Source: UBA6181 sp016934015 (GTDB lineage Bacteria; Bacillota_I; Bacilli_A; Acholeplasmatales; Acholeplasmataceae). From it: a DNA stretch of 18,049 bases. Where the stretch lies: positions 1-18,049 of the forward strand of contig JAZHDG010000064.1 of assembly GCA_036584525.1 (NCBI GenBank), written 5' to 3'. This document shows positions 6,761-14,722 of the stretch, piece after piece. The position numbers were made by a program, and so were the translations under genes. The notes below the pieces were generated by a model. It was not told the origin of the DNA and made no database searches. It saw nothing but the letters and a program-made list of their open reading frames with translations. How positions within the stretch are numbered: the stretch's first letter is position 1; each line of letters opens with the position of its first letter.

Positions 6761-7933
6761 TTAAGATTCTATTTCACGGATCTTTATAACTTCTTTTAAA
6801 TTGAAAATTGCATCAAGTGTAATTTGATCAATATCGCTCTCACAATCCATGATTGCACAACCATATCCATTCTTTTCTTGATGAATAAATGATTTCACAT
6901 GACTTTGCGTTTCAGCAATCTTACTCATGATGTCAAATTGCGGGTTTGATGCTTCATATAAAATGATAAGACGTGATTTTGATTGCTTAGGTCCTGCGTT
7001 GATGTCTGGAAAATTAACAGAATTTTTGATATTACCATTTTCAATGAAATCTTTGATTTGTAGAGCTGCCATGGATGCACAATTGTCTTCAGCTTCTTCT
7101 GAGGAAGCTCCAAGATGTGGAATCACGATAAAATGGTCTTGTTTTGCATTGTTTGCATTTGGAAAATCAGTGACATATGTTCTTACTTTCCCAGCATGAA
7201 TCGCTTCTAAAACATCATTTTCATTGACTAAACCATCACGTGCAAAATTTAAAATGATAGCGCCATCTTTCATCATCTGAATCGTTTCTTTATTAATCAT
7301 ATGTTTCGATTCTGCTGAGAAAGGTAAATTTAAACTTATGAAATCACATTTTTTATAAATTTCTTCTTTTGTTTTCACTAAAATCATATTTTGAGGAAGT
7401 TGATCTTTCATGGCATTTAATGATTCTAAATTGCGTTTCGTTCCGTAAACCTTCATCCCTAAAGCTGCACAAATTTGAGCTAATCTAAGTCCTATCGCTC
7501 CTAGACCAATAATTCCAATCGATTTATTCAACAGTTCAGTTCCACCAAATTGTGACTTTGCTTTTTCTGTGGTTTTATTGATTTCAGAATCTTCTTGATT
7601 CGCTTTTACCCAGTTCATACCACCGTAGATATCTCTAGATGCTAATAACATACCTGCAACAATCAACTCACTCACAGCGTTCGCATTTGCTCCAGGTGTG
7701 TTAAACACGACAACACCCTTTTTCGCGAGAGGTTCTAAAGGAATATTATTGACACCTGCACCAGCACGAGCAACTGCAAGTAAAGATTCTGGCAATTCCA
7801 TTTGATGCATATCTGCACTTCTCACTAAGACTGCTTTAACATCATCTAACGAATCGCTAATTTCATAATCTTTTTTGGGTAAAACACTCAAACCAATTTT
7901 AGAAATCTTATTTAAACAATATATTTTATGCAT
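6761..7933 (-). CDS. serA: D-3-phosphoglycerate dehydrogenase with ACT domain
   Basis: SerA oxidises 3-phosphoglycerate to 3-phosphohydroxypyruvate, the first step of serine synthesis. The 390-residue protein has a catalytic domain with ARAGAGVNNIP (56-66), a cofactor loop IIGLGAIGLRLA (Gly143, Gly145, Gly148), Arg232 in NFARDGLV and His273 in IPHLGASSEEAE. A C-terminal ACT-like segment from about residue 320 would be the serine-binding regulatory site. The Glu of the Arg-Glu-His triad is not where expected: the TDFPNANNAKQ stretch (255-265) has no Glu. The ATG at 7933 has AGGTGAT upstream, overlapping the serC stop, with 8 bases between the genes. It is the last gene of the serine operon. 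Confidence 0.92.
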   Translation of the reverse strand: MHKIYCLNKISKIGLSVLPKKDYEISDSLDDVKAVLVRSADMHQMELPESLLAVARAGAGVNNIPLEPLAKKGVVVFNTPGANANAVSELIVAGMLLASRDIYGGMNWVKANQEDSEINKTTEKAKSQFGGTELLNKSIGIIGLGAIGLRLAQICAALGMKVYGTKRNLESLNAMKDQLPQNMILVKTKEEIYKKCDFISLNLPFSAESKHMINKETIQMMKDGAIILNFARDGLVNENDVLEAIHAGKVRTYVTDFPNANNAKQDHFIVIPHLGASSEEAEDNCASMAALQIKDFIENGNIKNSVNFPDINAGPKQSKSRLIILYEASNPQFDIMSKIAETQSHVKSFIHQEKNGYGCAIMDCESDIDQITLDAIFNLKEVIKIREIES

Positions 7934-7941
7934 AAGATCAC

Positions 7942-9021
7942 CTAATTATTCTTTTCAAATTCACGCATAAAATCAACTAATGCTTTTACACCTTCAACAG
8001 GCATTGCATTATAAATAGATGCGCGCATTCCACCGACAGATCGATGACCTTTAAGGTTATCAAATCCATGTTCTTTCGCTTCTTTAACAAATTTTTCATC
8101 CAATTCTTGAGAGGTTGATTTAAAACATACATTCATTAAAGAACGTGATTTCTTTTCAACTGTTCCAAAAAACATCTTTGATTGATCTAAGTAATCATAA
8201 AGCATATTGGCCTTTTGAATATTACGTTTTTGAATGGCTTCTAAACCACCCATATTTAGTAGCCATTTAAAGACTTTACCACATAAATAAATACCATAAG
8301 TTGGTGGTGTATTATACATAGAACCATTTTCAGCTTGGATGTCATAACGTAACATAATAGGTGTATATGCAGGAAGTTCTTTCGTAATTAAGTCTTCACG
8401 AATAATAACGATAACAGTTCCGGCTGGACCCACATTTTTTTGAGCACCCGCGAATATCATACCAAATTTTGAAACATCCATAGGTTCAGATAAAAAGCTT
8501 GATGATGCATCATTGACTAGAGGAATAGATCCTGTATCTGGATACTCATAGAACTTCGTTCCATAAATGGTATTATTATCGGTCATAAAGACATAATCTG
8601 CTTCTTGGTCAAAAACCATTTGTTTTACATTGGGAATATAAGAAAACATCTTATCCTCTGAACTCGCAACTTTCCGAATTTCACCATATTTTTTAGCTTC
8701 TTCATATGCCTTTTTAGCCCAATGGCCAGAAATGATGTAATCAGCTTTACCATGTTTCAATAAATTCAAAGGAACCATCGAAAATTGAACGGTAGCACCA
8801 CCTTGTAAAAACAAAACCTTATAGTTGTCTGGGATATTTAAAAGTGTTCTTAAATCTTTTTCAGCTTCATCGATAATGCCTTGATAAATCTTGGATCGAT
8901 GACTCATTTCCATTACAGACATGCCGGAATTATGATAATCTAGCATCTCGCTCGCAGCTTCCATTAAAACCTCCTCTGGTAAGATGGCTGGACCTGCAGA
9001 AAAATTGTAAACGCGTTTCAT
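7942..9021 (-). CDS. serC: Phosphoserine aminotransferase
   Basis: SerC uses PLP and glutamate to convert 3-phosphohydroxypyruvate to O-phosphoserine, the second step of serine synthesis. This 359-residue protein is full length. It begins with VYNFSAGPAILPEEVL and carries SVMEMSHRSK (35-44), FLQGGATVQF (71-80), the PLP-contacting Asp171 in VNDASSSFLS, and the Schiff-base Lys195 in FAGAQKNVGPAG. It ends with GHRSVGGMRASIYNAMP. The ATG at 9021 is preferred because AAAGGAGA lies five bases upstream; a second in-frame ATG at 9036 lies upstream of that site. It sits 19 bases after DUF1015 and 8 before serA. Confidence 0.95.
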   Translation of the reverse strand: MKRVYNFSAGPAILPEEVLMEAASEMLDYHNSGMSVMEMSHRSKIYQGIIDEAEKDLRTLLNIPDNYKVLFLQGGATVQFSMVPLNLLKHGKADYIISGHWAKKAYEEAKKYGEIRKVASSEDKMFSYIPNVKQMVFDQEADYVFMTDNNTIYGTKFYEYPDTGSIPLVNDASSSFLSEPMDVSKFGMIFAGAQKNVGPAGTVIVIIREDLITKELPAYTPIMLRYDIQAENGSMYNTPPTYGIYLCGKVFKWLLNMGGLEAIQKRNIQKANMLYDYLDQSKMFFGTVEKKSRSLMNVCFKSTSQELDEKFVKEAKEHGFDNLKGHRSVGGMRASIYNAMPVEGVKALVDFMREFEKNN

Positions 9022-9040
9022 GTTTTCTCCTTTCAAACTC

Positions 9041-10270
9041 CTATTTTTTAATGATTCTACTTTCTAAATAATATCGTTTGGCTGTTGCACAGCCCATTGA
9101 GAATGATTTTCTTGGTAAAACTTTCCCTGTTTTAATATATTCAAACATTGCTTTTCTTTCAATTGTTGGCATCTTAATTCCAAATGCATTGGGATGACTT
9201 TCGCTTGCTTCAATCAAATCATCATCACCATGGATATAGTCAATTTTAACATGAGGATTTCTAATGAGATAATCATCTAAAAATTGTTGAATTTCTTCAT
9301 AAGCCTCAGCGTCATTTTCTGGGATTAATAACATCTTCTTGCCTTTGCCTTGCTCGTAAACCCAAGTTTCTTTTTCAGCAGTTATATTTTTTTGTAATTC
9401 ATCATAAAATTTTCCATCAACTGGAAATAATACTCGATGAATACCTTCAAATTCTAATCCCGGATCATAAATATTTACAACTTCAACCATTGCATATTGT
9501 GCTGGATGATCTTTTATTTCTTCTTTACTTAACGTGTGTTTTAAACTCTCCCAATGTGCTTTTGCAGTTGCTAAGCTATGATTTCCATCACCGGCAATGA
9601 ATAATACTGGATCTTTTTCACCTTCAATTAAACTTAAGAAATCTGAAATAACGGTATCTGCATCCTTGATTTGGTAACCTCTAATATGGCCACCTTTCAT
9701 ATTGAGTTCAAAATCGTATAATAATGGAAACTCATTTCGGTGTTTATATAAGTTTTCAATAATTCGCTTTTTATCATCATCGACAAGTAACATCACATGA
9801 GATAGTTCCAATGGTGCATCTTTTCTGATTCTAACCCGTGGTGGAATTCTATCAATAATCGTTTTTTCTGTTGTACGGATGAGCGGTTTAGATCCTTCTT
9901 CATAATCATAAGCTTCTAAATCTACTGCAACCATCAAGCCTAATCTTTTTTGGTTTTTTTCTGTCGTACGCTCAATTAAAATTAACGAATCTTCAAGTTT
10001 ATTTAATAAACCTTTAGAATGATAATCACACATCGTTTGGTTAATCTTCGCAATTCGATCATCCAAGTGGTCACCCAAATAAATTTCAGGTAAGATTAAA
10101 TGAAGTGTCGATGGCGCATCACCAACCAAATGCTGTAAATCATTCCAATAAGATCGTTTACTCGTGAATTGGTCACAAGCCACCACTGCCCATTTTTTTA
10201 AGTCAATCTCTTTTTTAGGTAAATAAATCTCTGGGCATACAATTGGATACCCCGTTTTAAACTTGGCCAT
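9041..10270 (-). CDS. DUF1015 family protein linked to serine biosynthesis
   Basis: This 409-residue protein matches the uncharacterised DUF1015 family: the N-terminal YPIVCPEIYLPKKEIDLKK followed by AVVACDQFTSKRSYW, then RTTEKTIIDRIPPR (132-145), DAPLELSHVMLLVDD (151-165) and FIAGDGNHSLATAKAHW (224-240). The DGNH motif resembles the DGHHR box of ParB/sulfiredoxin-fold proteins. It is soluble, with no signal peptide or membrane segment. The gene heads the operon with serC and serA, and no serB-like phosphatase is seen in the window, so a role at the phosphoserine step is an attractive but unproven inference. Two adjacent ATGs exist (10273 and 10270); the second has the better distance from AAAGGAG. 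Confidence 0.88.
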   Translation of the reverse strand: MAKFKTGYPIVCPEIYLPKKEIDLKKWAVVACDQFTSKRSYWNDLQHLVGDAPSTLHLILPEIYLGDHLDDRIAKINQTMCDYHSKGLLNKLEDSLILIERTTEKNQKRLGLMVAVDLEAYDYEEGSKPLIRTTEKTIIDRIPPRVRIRKDAPLELSHVMLLVDDDKKRIIENLYKHRNEFPLLYDFELNMKGGHIRGYQIKDADTVISDFLSLIEGEKDPVLFIAGDGNHSLATAKAHWESLKHTLSKEEIKDHPAQYAMVEVVNIYDPGLEFEGIHRVLFPVDGKFYDELQKNITAEKETWVYEQGKGKKMLLIPENDAEAYEEIQQFLDDYLIRNPHVKIDYIHGDDDLIEASESHPNAFGIKMPTIERKAMFEYIKTGKVLPRKSFSMGCATAKRYYLESRIIKK

Positions 10271-10311
10271 CATGGACTCCTTTAAGTGTTATGGTCGTTT
10301 TGAATCGTTCA

Positions 10312-10371
10312 GAAATTTTCCGTCTTTTTAACTAAAACTGATAATTTCGCATAAAAAGACGACGGAATTTC
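10312..10371 (-). repeat. Long imperfect inverted repeat in the serine-operon leader
   Basis: Two arms of 19-20 bases (10371-10352 and 10330-10312) pair on the minus-strand transcript through GAAATT, CCGTC and TTTTTA blocks. A 3-base and a 2-base bulge interrupt the stem, and the loop is about 21 bases. The hairpin begins within about five bases of the predicted transcription start and ends about 40 bases before the DUF1015 start codon. No T-run follows, so it is not a terminator. It could stabilise the mRNA 5' end or be part of an RNA regulator. Confidence 0.65.
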
Positions 10372-10382
10372 CATCTAAGTCC

Positions 10383-10411
10383 ATTCTAACATGAAAGCGC
10401 TTTTATATCAA
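10383..10411 (-). promoter_or_regulatory. Promoter of the DUF1015-serC-serA operon
   Basis: On the minus strand TTGATA (10411-10406) and TAGAAT (10388-10383) are 17 bases apart, with an extended TG-T in front of the -10. Transcription should start near 10376. Confidence 0.78.
10392..10405. promoter_or_regulatory. cre-like operator between the -35 and -10 of the serine-operon promoter
   Basis: The plus strand reads TGAAAGCGCTTTTA, one base from the ideal catabolite-responsive element TGAAAGCGCTTTCA, and contains the perfect 10-bp palindrome AAAGCGCTTT. It fills most of the promoter spacer, so binding of CcpA or another LacI-family regulator would block RNA polymerase. The regulator is inferred; no ccpA is in this window. 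Confidence 0.6.
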
Positions 10412-10448
10412 GGTCGATATCGCTTTAAAAGTGTGTCAAAAATATAAG

Positions 10449-10479
10449 AAAAAGCAATCTAGCTCGATGCTGATTGCTT
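10449..10479 (-). terminator. Intrinsic terminator of the MFS transporter gene
   Basis: On the minus strand AAGCAATC pairs with GATTGCTT, extended inside by AGC/GCT with one unpaired A, and five T's follow. The 5' arm lies in the last codons of the transporter, so the stop codon is inside the hairpin. Confidence 0.82.
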
Positions 10480-11664
10480 CTTTTTCATGAGATAAACAAG
10501 AACGAGTAATGCCATACCAACTAAAAAGGTTAGTGCACTAAAATCAAACAAATAAAGGGGGTTAACTTCATAAATAAATCCACCAATTAAAGGACCTAAA
10601 ACCATCCCAATTGAGACAAATGATTGTCTGACACCCATAATACCTCCATATGTTCCCTCTTTAGCTTCTTTCGCAATAAAATTTTGCTCAAGTGGTGTAT
10701 AAATCGCTTTTAGAATCACATAGATCATATAAACTGTATATACCATGAGTAAAAACTGATTCGCACGAAACACAATGAATACAATAAATGCAGATAAGAC
10801 TTGCAAAAGTCCTATCGTAAATAATTGCTTTCTCATCCTTGCAAAAAGTGGAACAATCAATATCGAAGCAACTAACGATACAATTCCTGTCGCCATGACA
10901 AAATTTCCTAATGCTTGTGTGGTATAACCTAAATCATCAAAATACACATCAATATATTTTGAAAGATTGGTACTTCCTATCGTAATGAATGTTAATGAAA
11001 TCAAGAATACAAACAGTTTTGGATCCATTTTAATAACGGTTTTTAATCCCTTAAGAACACTTTGTTTTTCTTGACTAACCATAACACCTTCAGGATCCTT
11101 AAATGTCATCCAAATGAATACAACATAAAGCGTATTTAACATCGCTTGAATTAAAAAGATAATTGGAAAATGATCCGTATTCAACCATTGAATCATCAGT
11201 GTATTGGTATTCAAAAATCCACCCAATGCATATCCAACTGATGCTCCTAAAGTCGATGATGCAGCGAGATAAGCAAAATATTTCCCACGATTTTTCGGTT
11301 CAGATAACTCAATCAAAGTGCTCATAAAGAGTGTTAATGCACTGATGACACCAAGACCAGAAAATAATCTGAAAAAAACCATCCAAACACCTTGTCCCAC
11401 ATAACCAAATCCAAATTGACCGATACTATACATGATCAATCCAATCATTATATATCTTTTTTTACGCCCTGTTTGATCACTCAAAATCCCCCATAATGGT
11501 CCACCAATCGCAAGTCCTAAACTCATCACGGCAAAAAAAATTCCAAACATGTAGTCTGAAATACCAAGTGATCTTACAAAAGCTGGGGTCACTGGATGCC
11601 CTAAATTATGAACAACCCCTTGAATAAAAATATAAAAAATGATCAATTTAACTGTCTTATGCAT
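10459..11664 (-). CDS. Major facilitator superfamily transporter, multidrug-efflux-like
   Basis: The 401-residue protein has about 12 hydrophobic segments in two halves. MFS motif A lies between segments 2 and 3: GPLWGILSDQTGRKKR (55-70, with Asp63, Gly66 and Arg67). The layout fits proton-driven drug:H+ antiporters of the TetA/NorA type, but the substrate cannot be read from sequence. I chose the ATG at 11664 because GGAGG lies four bases upstream; the open frame reaches 11727 but that part overlaps the dnaJ terminator. It is a single-gene unit with its own promoter and terminator. Confidence 0.88.
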   Translation of the reverse strand: MHKTVKLIIFYIFIQGVVHNLGHPVTPAFVRSLGISDYMFGIFFAVMSLGLAIGGPLWGILSDQTGRKKRYIMIGLIMYSIGQFGFGYVGQGVWMVFFRLFSGLGVISALTLFMSTLIELSEPKNRGKYFAYLAASSTLGASVGYALGGFLNTNTLMIQWLNTDHFPIIFLIQAMLNTLYVVFIWMTFKDPEGVMVSQEKQSVLKGLKTVIKMDPKLFVFLISLTFITIGSTNLSKYIDVYFDDLGYTTQALGNFVMATGIVSLVASILIVPLFARMRKQLFTIGLLQVLSAFIVFIVFRANQFLLMVYTVYMIYVILKAIYTPLEQNFIAKEAKEGTYGGIMGVRQSFVSIGMVLGPLIGGFIYEVNPLYLFDFSALTFLVGMALLVLVYLMKKKQSASS

Positions 11665-11683
11665 AATGCCTCCAACACTTAAG

Positions 11684-11692
11684 ATTATAGCA
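11684..11692 (-). promoter_or_regulatory. Extended -10 promoter of the MFS gene
   Basis: On the minus strand TGCTATAAT is a perfect extended -10. The -35 region falls in the T-run of the dnaJ terminator and has no recognisable box. The transcript leader would be only about 13 bases, just enough to hold the GGAGG. Confidence 0.65.
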
Positions 11693-11703
11693 CGTTCATG
11701 CAT

Positions 11704-11732
11704 AAAAAAGTGCGTTGATTGTTTCAACGCAC
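11704..11732 (-). terminator. Intrinsic terminator of the hrcA-grpE-dnaK-dnaJ operon
   Basis: On the minus strand GTGCGTTGA-AACAA-TCAACGCAC is a perfect 9-bp stem followed by six T's, starting six bases after the dnaJ stop codon. Confidence 0.93.
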
Positions 11733-11738
11733 CTTAGT

Positions 11739-12854
11739 TTATTTAAATAAATTTCTAAACTTTTCCCAATTTGATTCTTTTTCTTTTGATTCTAATTTGG
11801 CAAGTTCTTCATAAAGTTTCTTTTCTTGTGATGAAAGTGTCTTTGGAACTTTGATTTGAACGATCACTTGTTGATCGCCTTTCTTCTTTGTCCTTACATT
11901 GGCAATCCCTTTTTCTCGCATTCTCAAAATTGTTCCATGTTCAATTCCGGCAGGTATCTTTAAATCAACATCGCCGTAAATCGTTGGAATTTCAATCGTA
12001 GCACCCAAGACGGCTTGTGTCATTGTAATTGGTGTTTCTAAGATGATATCATCGCCTTGTCTTCCAAAGATTTTATGTGGTCTCACTCTAAAATTTAAGT
12101 ATAAATCACCTTGTTGACCACCTTTTGTACCTCCGTTACCATATCCAGCAACTTTTAAAGACATATTGGTATCAACACCTGCTGGAATGTTAACTTCAAC
12201 AGTCTTAGTCTGTTTCACACGACCTCGGCCATTACATGTTGTACAACGCTTCTTAATGATTTTACCAGCACCACCGCACTTTGGACATGTTTGTTGACTG
12301 CGCATTGTACCAAACATGGTGCGTTGATCGATATTGATAAATCCATCACCATGACATCTGTCACAAGTCTCAATATCTTTAGAGGACTCAGCTCCAGTGC
12401 CGTGACATACATGACATTCATCATCAATTTCAACACTAATACTCTTTTTCGTTCCCAAAACAGCTTCCATAAAATCGATCGTAACTGATCGTTCTAAATC
12501 TTCACCTCTTTGAGGACCATATTGAGATTGGGTTCGTGTTTTTCCACCACCAAAAAATTGGCTGAATATATCGGAAAATCCACCAAAATCTCCAAATCCA
12601 GAGAAACCACCTTGTCCATTACCACCAAACGGATTACCTGCATGGCCATATTGGTCATAAGCTGCCCGTTTTTGTGTATCAGACAACGTATCATAAGCTT
12701 CTTGGACTTCTTTAAATTTCGCTTCAGCGTGTTCTTCTTTTGAAACATCGGGATGATATTTTTTAGCTAATGCTCGATAAGCTTTTTTTATATCATCTTC
12801 AGATGCTGATTTATTCACGCCTAAAACGTCATAATAATCTCTTTTATCTGCCAT
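11739..12854 (-). CDS. dnaJ: Chaperone DnaJ (type I Hsp40)
   Basis: DnaJ delivers unfolded clients to DnaK and stimulates its ATPase. The 371-residue protein is complete. It has a J domain at 1-70 with the HPD motif at 34-36, a Gly/Phe-rich linker (about 73-104), four CxxCxGxG zinc modules (Cys147, 164, 190 and 204 as first cysteines), and the C-terminal substrate-binding domains. It starts MADKRDYYDVLGV; the ATG at 12854 is eight bases after GGAG, whereas a GTG three codons upstream is too close to it. It is the last gene of the heat-shock operon, 44 bases after dnaK, and a strong hairpin fills that gap. Confidence 0.97.
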   Translation of the reverse strand: MADKRDYYDVLGVNKSASEDDIKKAYRALAKKYHPDVSKEEHAEAKFKEVQEAYDTLSDTQKRAAYDQYGHAGNPFGGNGQGGFSGFGDFGGFSDIFSQFFGGGKTRTQSQYGPQRGEDLERSVTIDFMEAVLGTKKSISVEIDDECHVCHGTGAESSKDIETCDRCHGDGFINIDQRTMFGTMRSQQTCPKCGGAGKIIKKRCTTCNGRGRVKQTKTVEVNIPAGVDTNMSLKVAGYGNGGTKGGQQGDLYLNFRVRPHKIFGRQGDDIILETPITMTQAVLGATIEIPTIYGDVDLKIPAGIEHGTILRMREKGIANVRTKKKGDQQVIVQIKVPKTLSSQEKKLYEELAKLESKEKESNWEKFRNLFK

Positions 12855-12872
12855 AACATCCACTCCATAGTC

Positions 12873-12895
12873 GATAAGGGGCGGTGCCCCTTATC
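12873..12895 (-). other. Strong hairpin in the dnaK-dnaJ gap, without T-run
   Basis: GATAAGGGGC-ACC-GCCCCTTATC on the minus strand is a perfect 10-bp, GC-rich stem with a 3-base loop, three bases after the dnaK stop. GACTATGGAG, not a T-run, follows, and the dnaJ ribosome site comes next. It would stay in the mRNA as a processing or 3'-protection element, or reduce dnaJ expression relative to dnaK. Confidence 0.8.
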
Positions 12896-12898
12896 TGT

Positions 12899-14722
12899 TT
12901 ATTTTTCTTCAAATTCCGCATCGACGGTATTGTCATCACTTGATTTACCGTTTTGTGGATGTTCTTTCTCGTGTTTTTCTTGAGCTTTTTGGTAAGCTTT
13001 AACAGCAATATCTTGTGCATCTTTTTGTAATGCTTCTTTTAATGTTTTGATACGGTCGATATCTGTGCCATTTAATGCTTCTTCAAGCTCTTTTATTTGA
13101 CCTTGGAGTTTAGTCTTTGTTGCTTCATCAACTTCTTCTTTTAAATCGTCAATTGCTTTATTTGTTTGGAAAATAAGGCTTGAGGCTTCATTACGTAAAT
13201 CAGCTTCTTCTCTTTTTTTCTTATCAGCTTCAGCTTGTTCTTCAGCTTCTTTAACCATACGTTCAATATCAGCTTTTGATAAAGCACCATTACCACTAAT
13301 CGTAATCTTTTGTTCTTTATTCGTGCCTAAGTCTTTTGCTTTAACATTCACAATACCATTTGCATCAATATCAAATGTTACTTCGATTTGAGGTACACCA
13401 CGTGGTGCCGCTGGAATGTCACCTAATTGGAAACGTCCTAAAGTTTTATTATCTGCCGCCATGGATCTTTCGCCTTGTAATACATGAATATCAACCGCAG
13501 GTTGATTATCCGCTGCAGTAGAGAAAACTTGAGATTTAGATGTTGGAATCGTTGTATTACGTTCAATAAGTTTTGTAAATACGCCACCTAATGTTTCAAT
13601 ACCTAATGATAAAGGTGTCACGTCTAATAATAAGACATCTTTCACATCACCAGCTAATACCCCACCTTGAATTGCTGCACCCATAGCAACCACTTCATCA
13701 GGGTTCACGCTCTTATTAGGTTCTTTATTTAATTCTCGTTTGACCATATCTTGGACAGCAGGTGTACGTGTAGCCCCACCAACTAATAAGACTTGGTCAA
13801 TATCTTTTTGAGTCATTTTTGCATCAGATAATGCACGTCTCACTGGACCAACACAACGTTCAACTAAATCAGCAGTAAGTTCATTAAACTTCGCTCTTGT
13901 TAAATTCATTTCTAAGTGTAATGGACCAGCAACTCCCATTGTAATAAATGGTAAAGAAATTTGTGTTGTTGTCACACCTGATAAATCTTTTTTCGCTTTT
14001 TCAGCTGCATCTTTTAGACGTTGTTTAGCCATCTTGTCTAAAGATAGATCCACACCATTTTCTTTCTTAAATTCTTTTACTAAATAATCAATAATATGAT
14101 CATCGAAATCATCACCACCAAGGTGATTATCACCAGATGTTGAAATAACTTCAAATGTACCATCTGCTAATCTTAAAATTGAAACGTCAAATGTTCCACC
14201 ACCAAGGTCAAACACTAAGACAGTTTGTTCTTTATCTGTTTTATCAATACCATAAGCTAACGCTGCAGCTGTTGGTTCATTAATAATTCTTTTAACTTCT
14301 AAACCAGCAATTTTACCAGCATCTTTTGTTGCTTGACGTTGAGCGTCATTAAAATAAGCTGGAACGGTAATGACAGCTTGTGTCACAGTTGCTCCTAAGT
14401 AGTCTTCAGCAGTTTTCTTTAAGTTTTGAAGAATCATTGCTGAAATTTCTTGAGGTGTATATTTTTTACCTTGAATATCGACACGATAATTCAAATCACC
14501 CATATGACGCTTAATCGAACTTACAGAATTAGGGTTGGTAATCATTTGACGTTTCGCAACGTCACCTACAGAAATTTCTTCACCTTTAAATGATACAACC
14601 GATGGTGTTGTACGACCACCTTCAGCATTTGGAATTACCTTTGCTTCTCCGCCTTCCATCACGGATACACATGAATTTGTTGTACCTAAGTCAATACCAA
14701 TAATTTTATTTGTCTTCGCCAT
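12899..14722 (-). CDS. dnaK: Chaperone DnaK (Hsp70)
   Basis: DnaK binds exposed hydrophobic segments in an ATP-controlled cycle with DnaJ and GrpE. The 607-residue protein has the usual length for Gram-positive bacteria. The ATPase domain carries the phosphate loop IIGIDLGTTNSCVSV (7-21), VPAYFNDAQRQATKDAG, FDLGGGTFDVS and VLLVGGATRTPAVQ. The linker region DVLLLDVTPLSLGIET and the substrate-binding domain follow, then a charged helical lid and a C-terminal VDAEFEEK tail. The ATG at 14722 lies eight bases after GGAG. It overlaps the end of grpE by 17 bases, implying coupled translation. Confidence 0.98.
   Translation of the reverse strand: MAKTNKIIGIDLGTTNSCVSVMEGGEAKVIPNAEGGRTTPSVVSFKGEEISVGDVAKRQMITNPNSVSSIKRHMGDLNYRVDIQGKKYTPQEISAMILQNLKKTAEDYLGATVTQAVITVPAYFNDAQRQATKDAGKIAGLEVKRIINEPTAAALAYGIDKTDKEQTVLVFDLGGGTFDVSILRLADGTFEVISTSGDNHLGGDDFDDHIIDYLVKEFKKENGVDLSLDKMAKQRLKDAAEKAKKDLSGVTTTQISLPFITMGVAGPLHLEMNLTRAKFNELTADLVERCVGPVRRALSDAKMTQKDIDQVLLVGGATRTPAVQDMVKRELNKEPNKSVNPDEVVAMGAAIQGGVLAGDVKDVLLLDVTPLSLGIETLGGVFTKLIERNTTIPTSKSQVFSTAADNQPAVDIHVLQGERSMAADNKTLGRFQLGDIPAAPRGVPQIEVTFDIDANGIVNVKAKDLGTNKEQKITISGNGALSKADIERMVKEAEEQAEADKKKREEADLRNEASSLIFQTNKAIDDLKEEVDEATKTKLQGQIKELEEALNGTDIDRIKTLKEALQKDAQDIAVKAYQKAQEKHEKEHPQNGKSSDDNTVDAEFEEK

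Noticed and set aside
10274..10458. T-box or serine-tRNA-sensing leader for the DUF1015-serCA operon
   Set aside because: The transcribed leader is only about 105 bases, has no T-box core sequence and no terminator hairpin.
12215..12748. Open frames in other phases within dnaJ, including a cysteine/valine-rich one
   Set aside because: They are shadows of the zinc-finger and Gly/Phe-rich coding regions of dnaJ, without starts preceded by ribosome sites.
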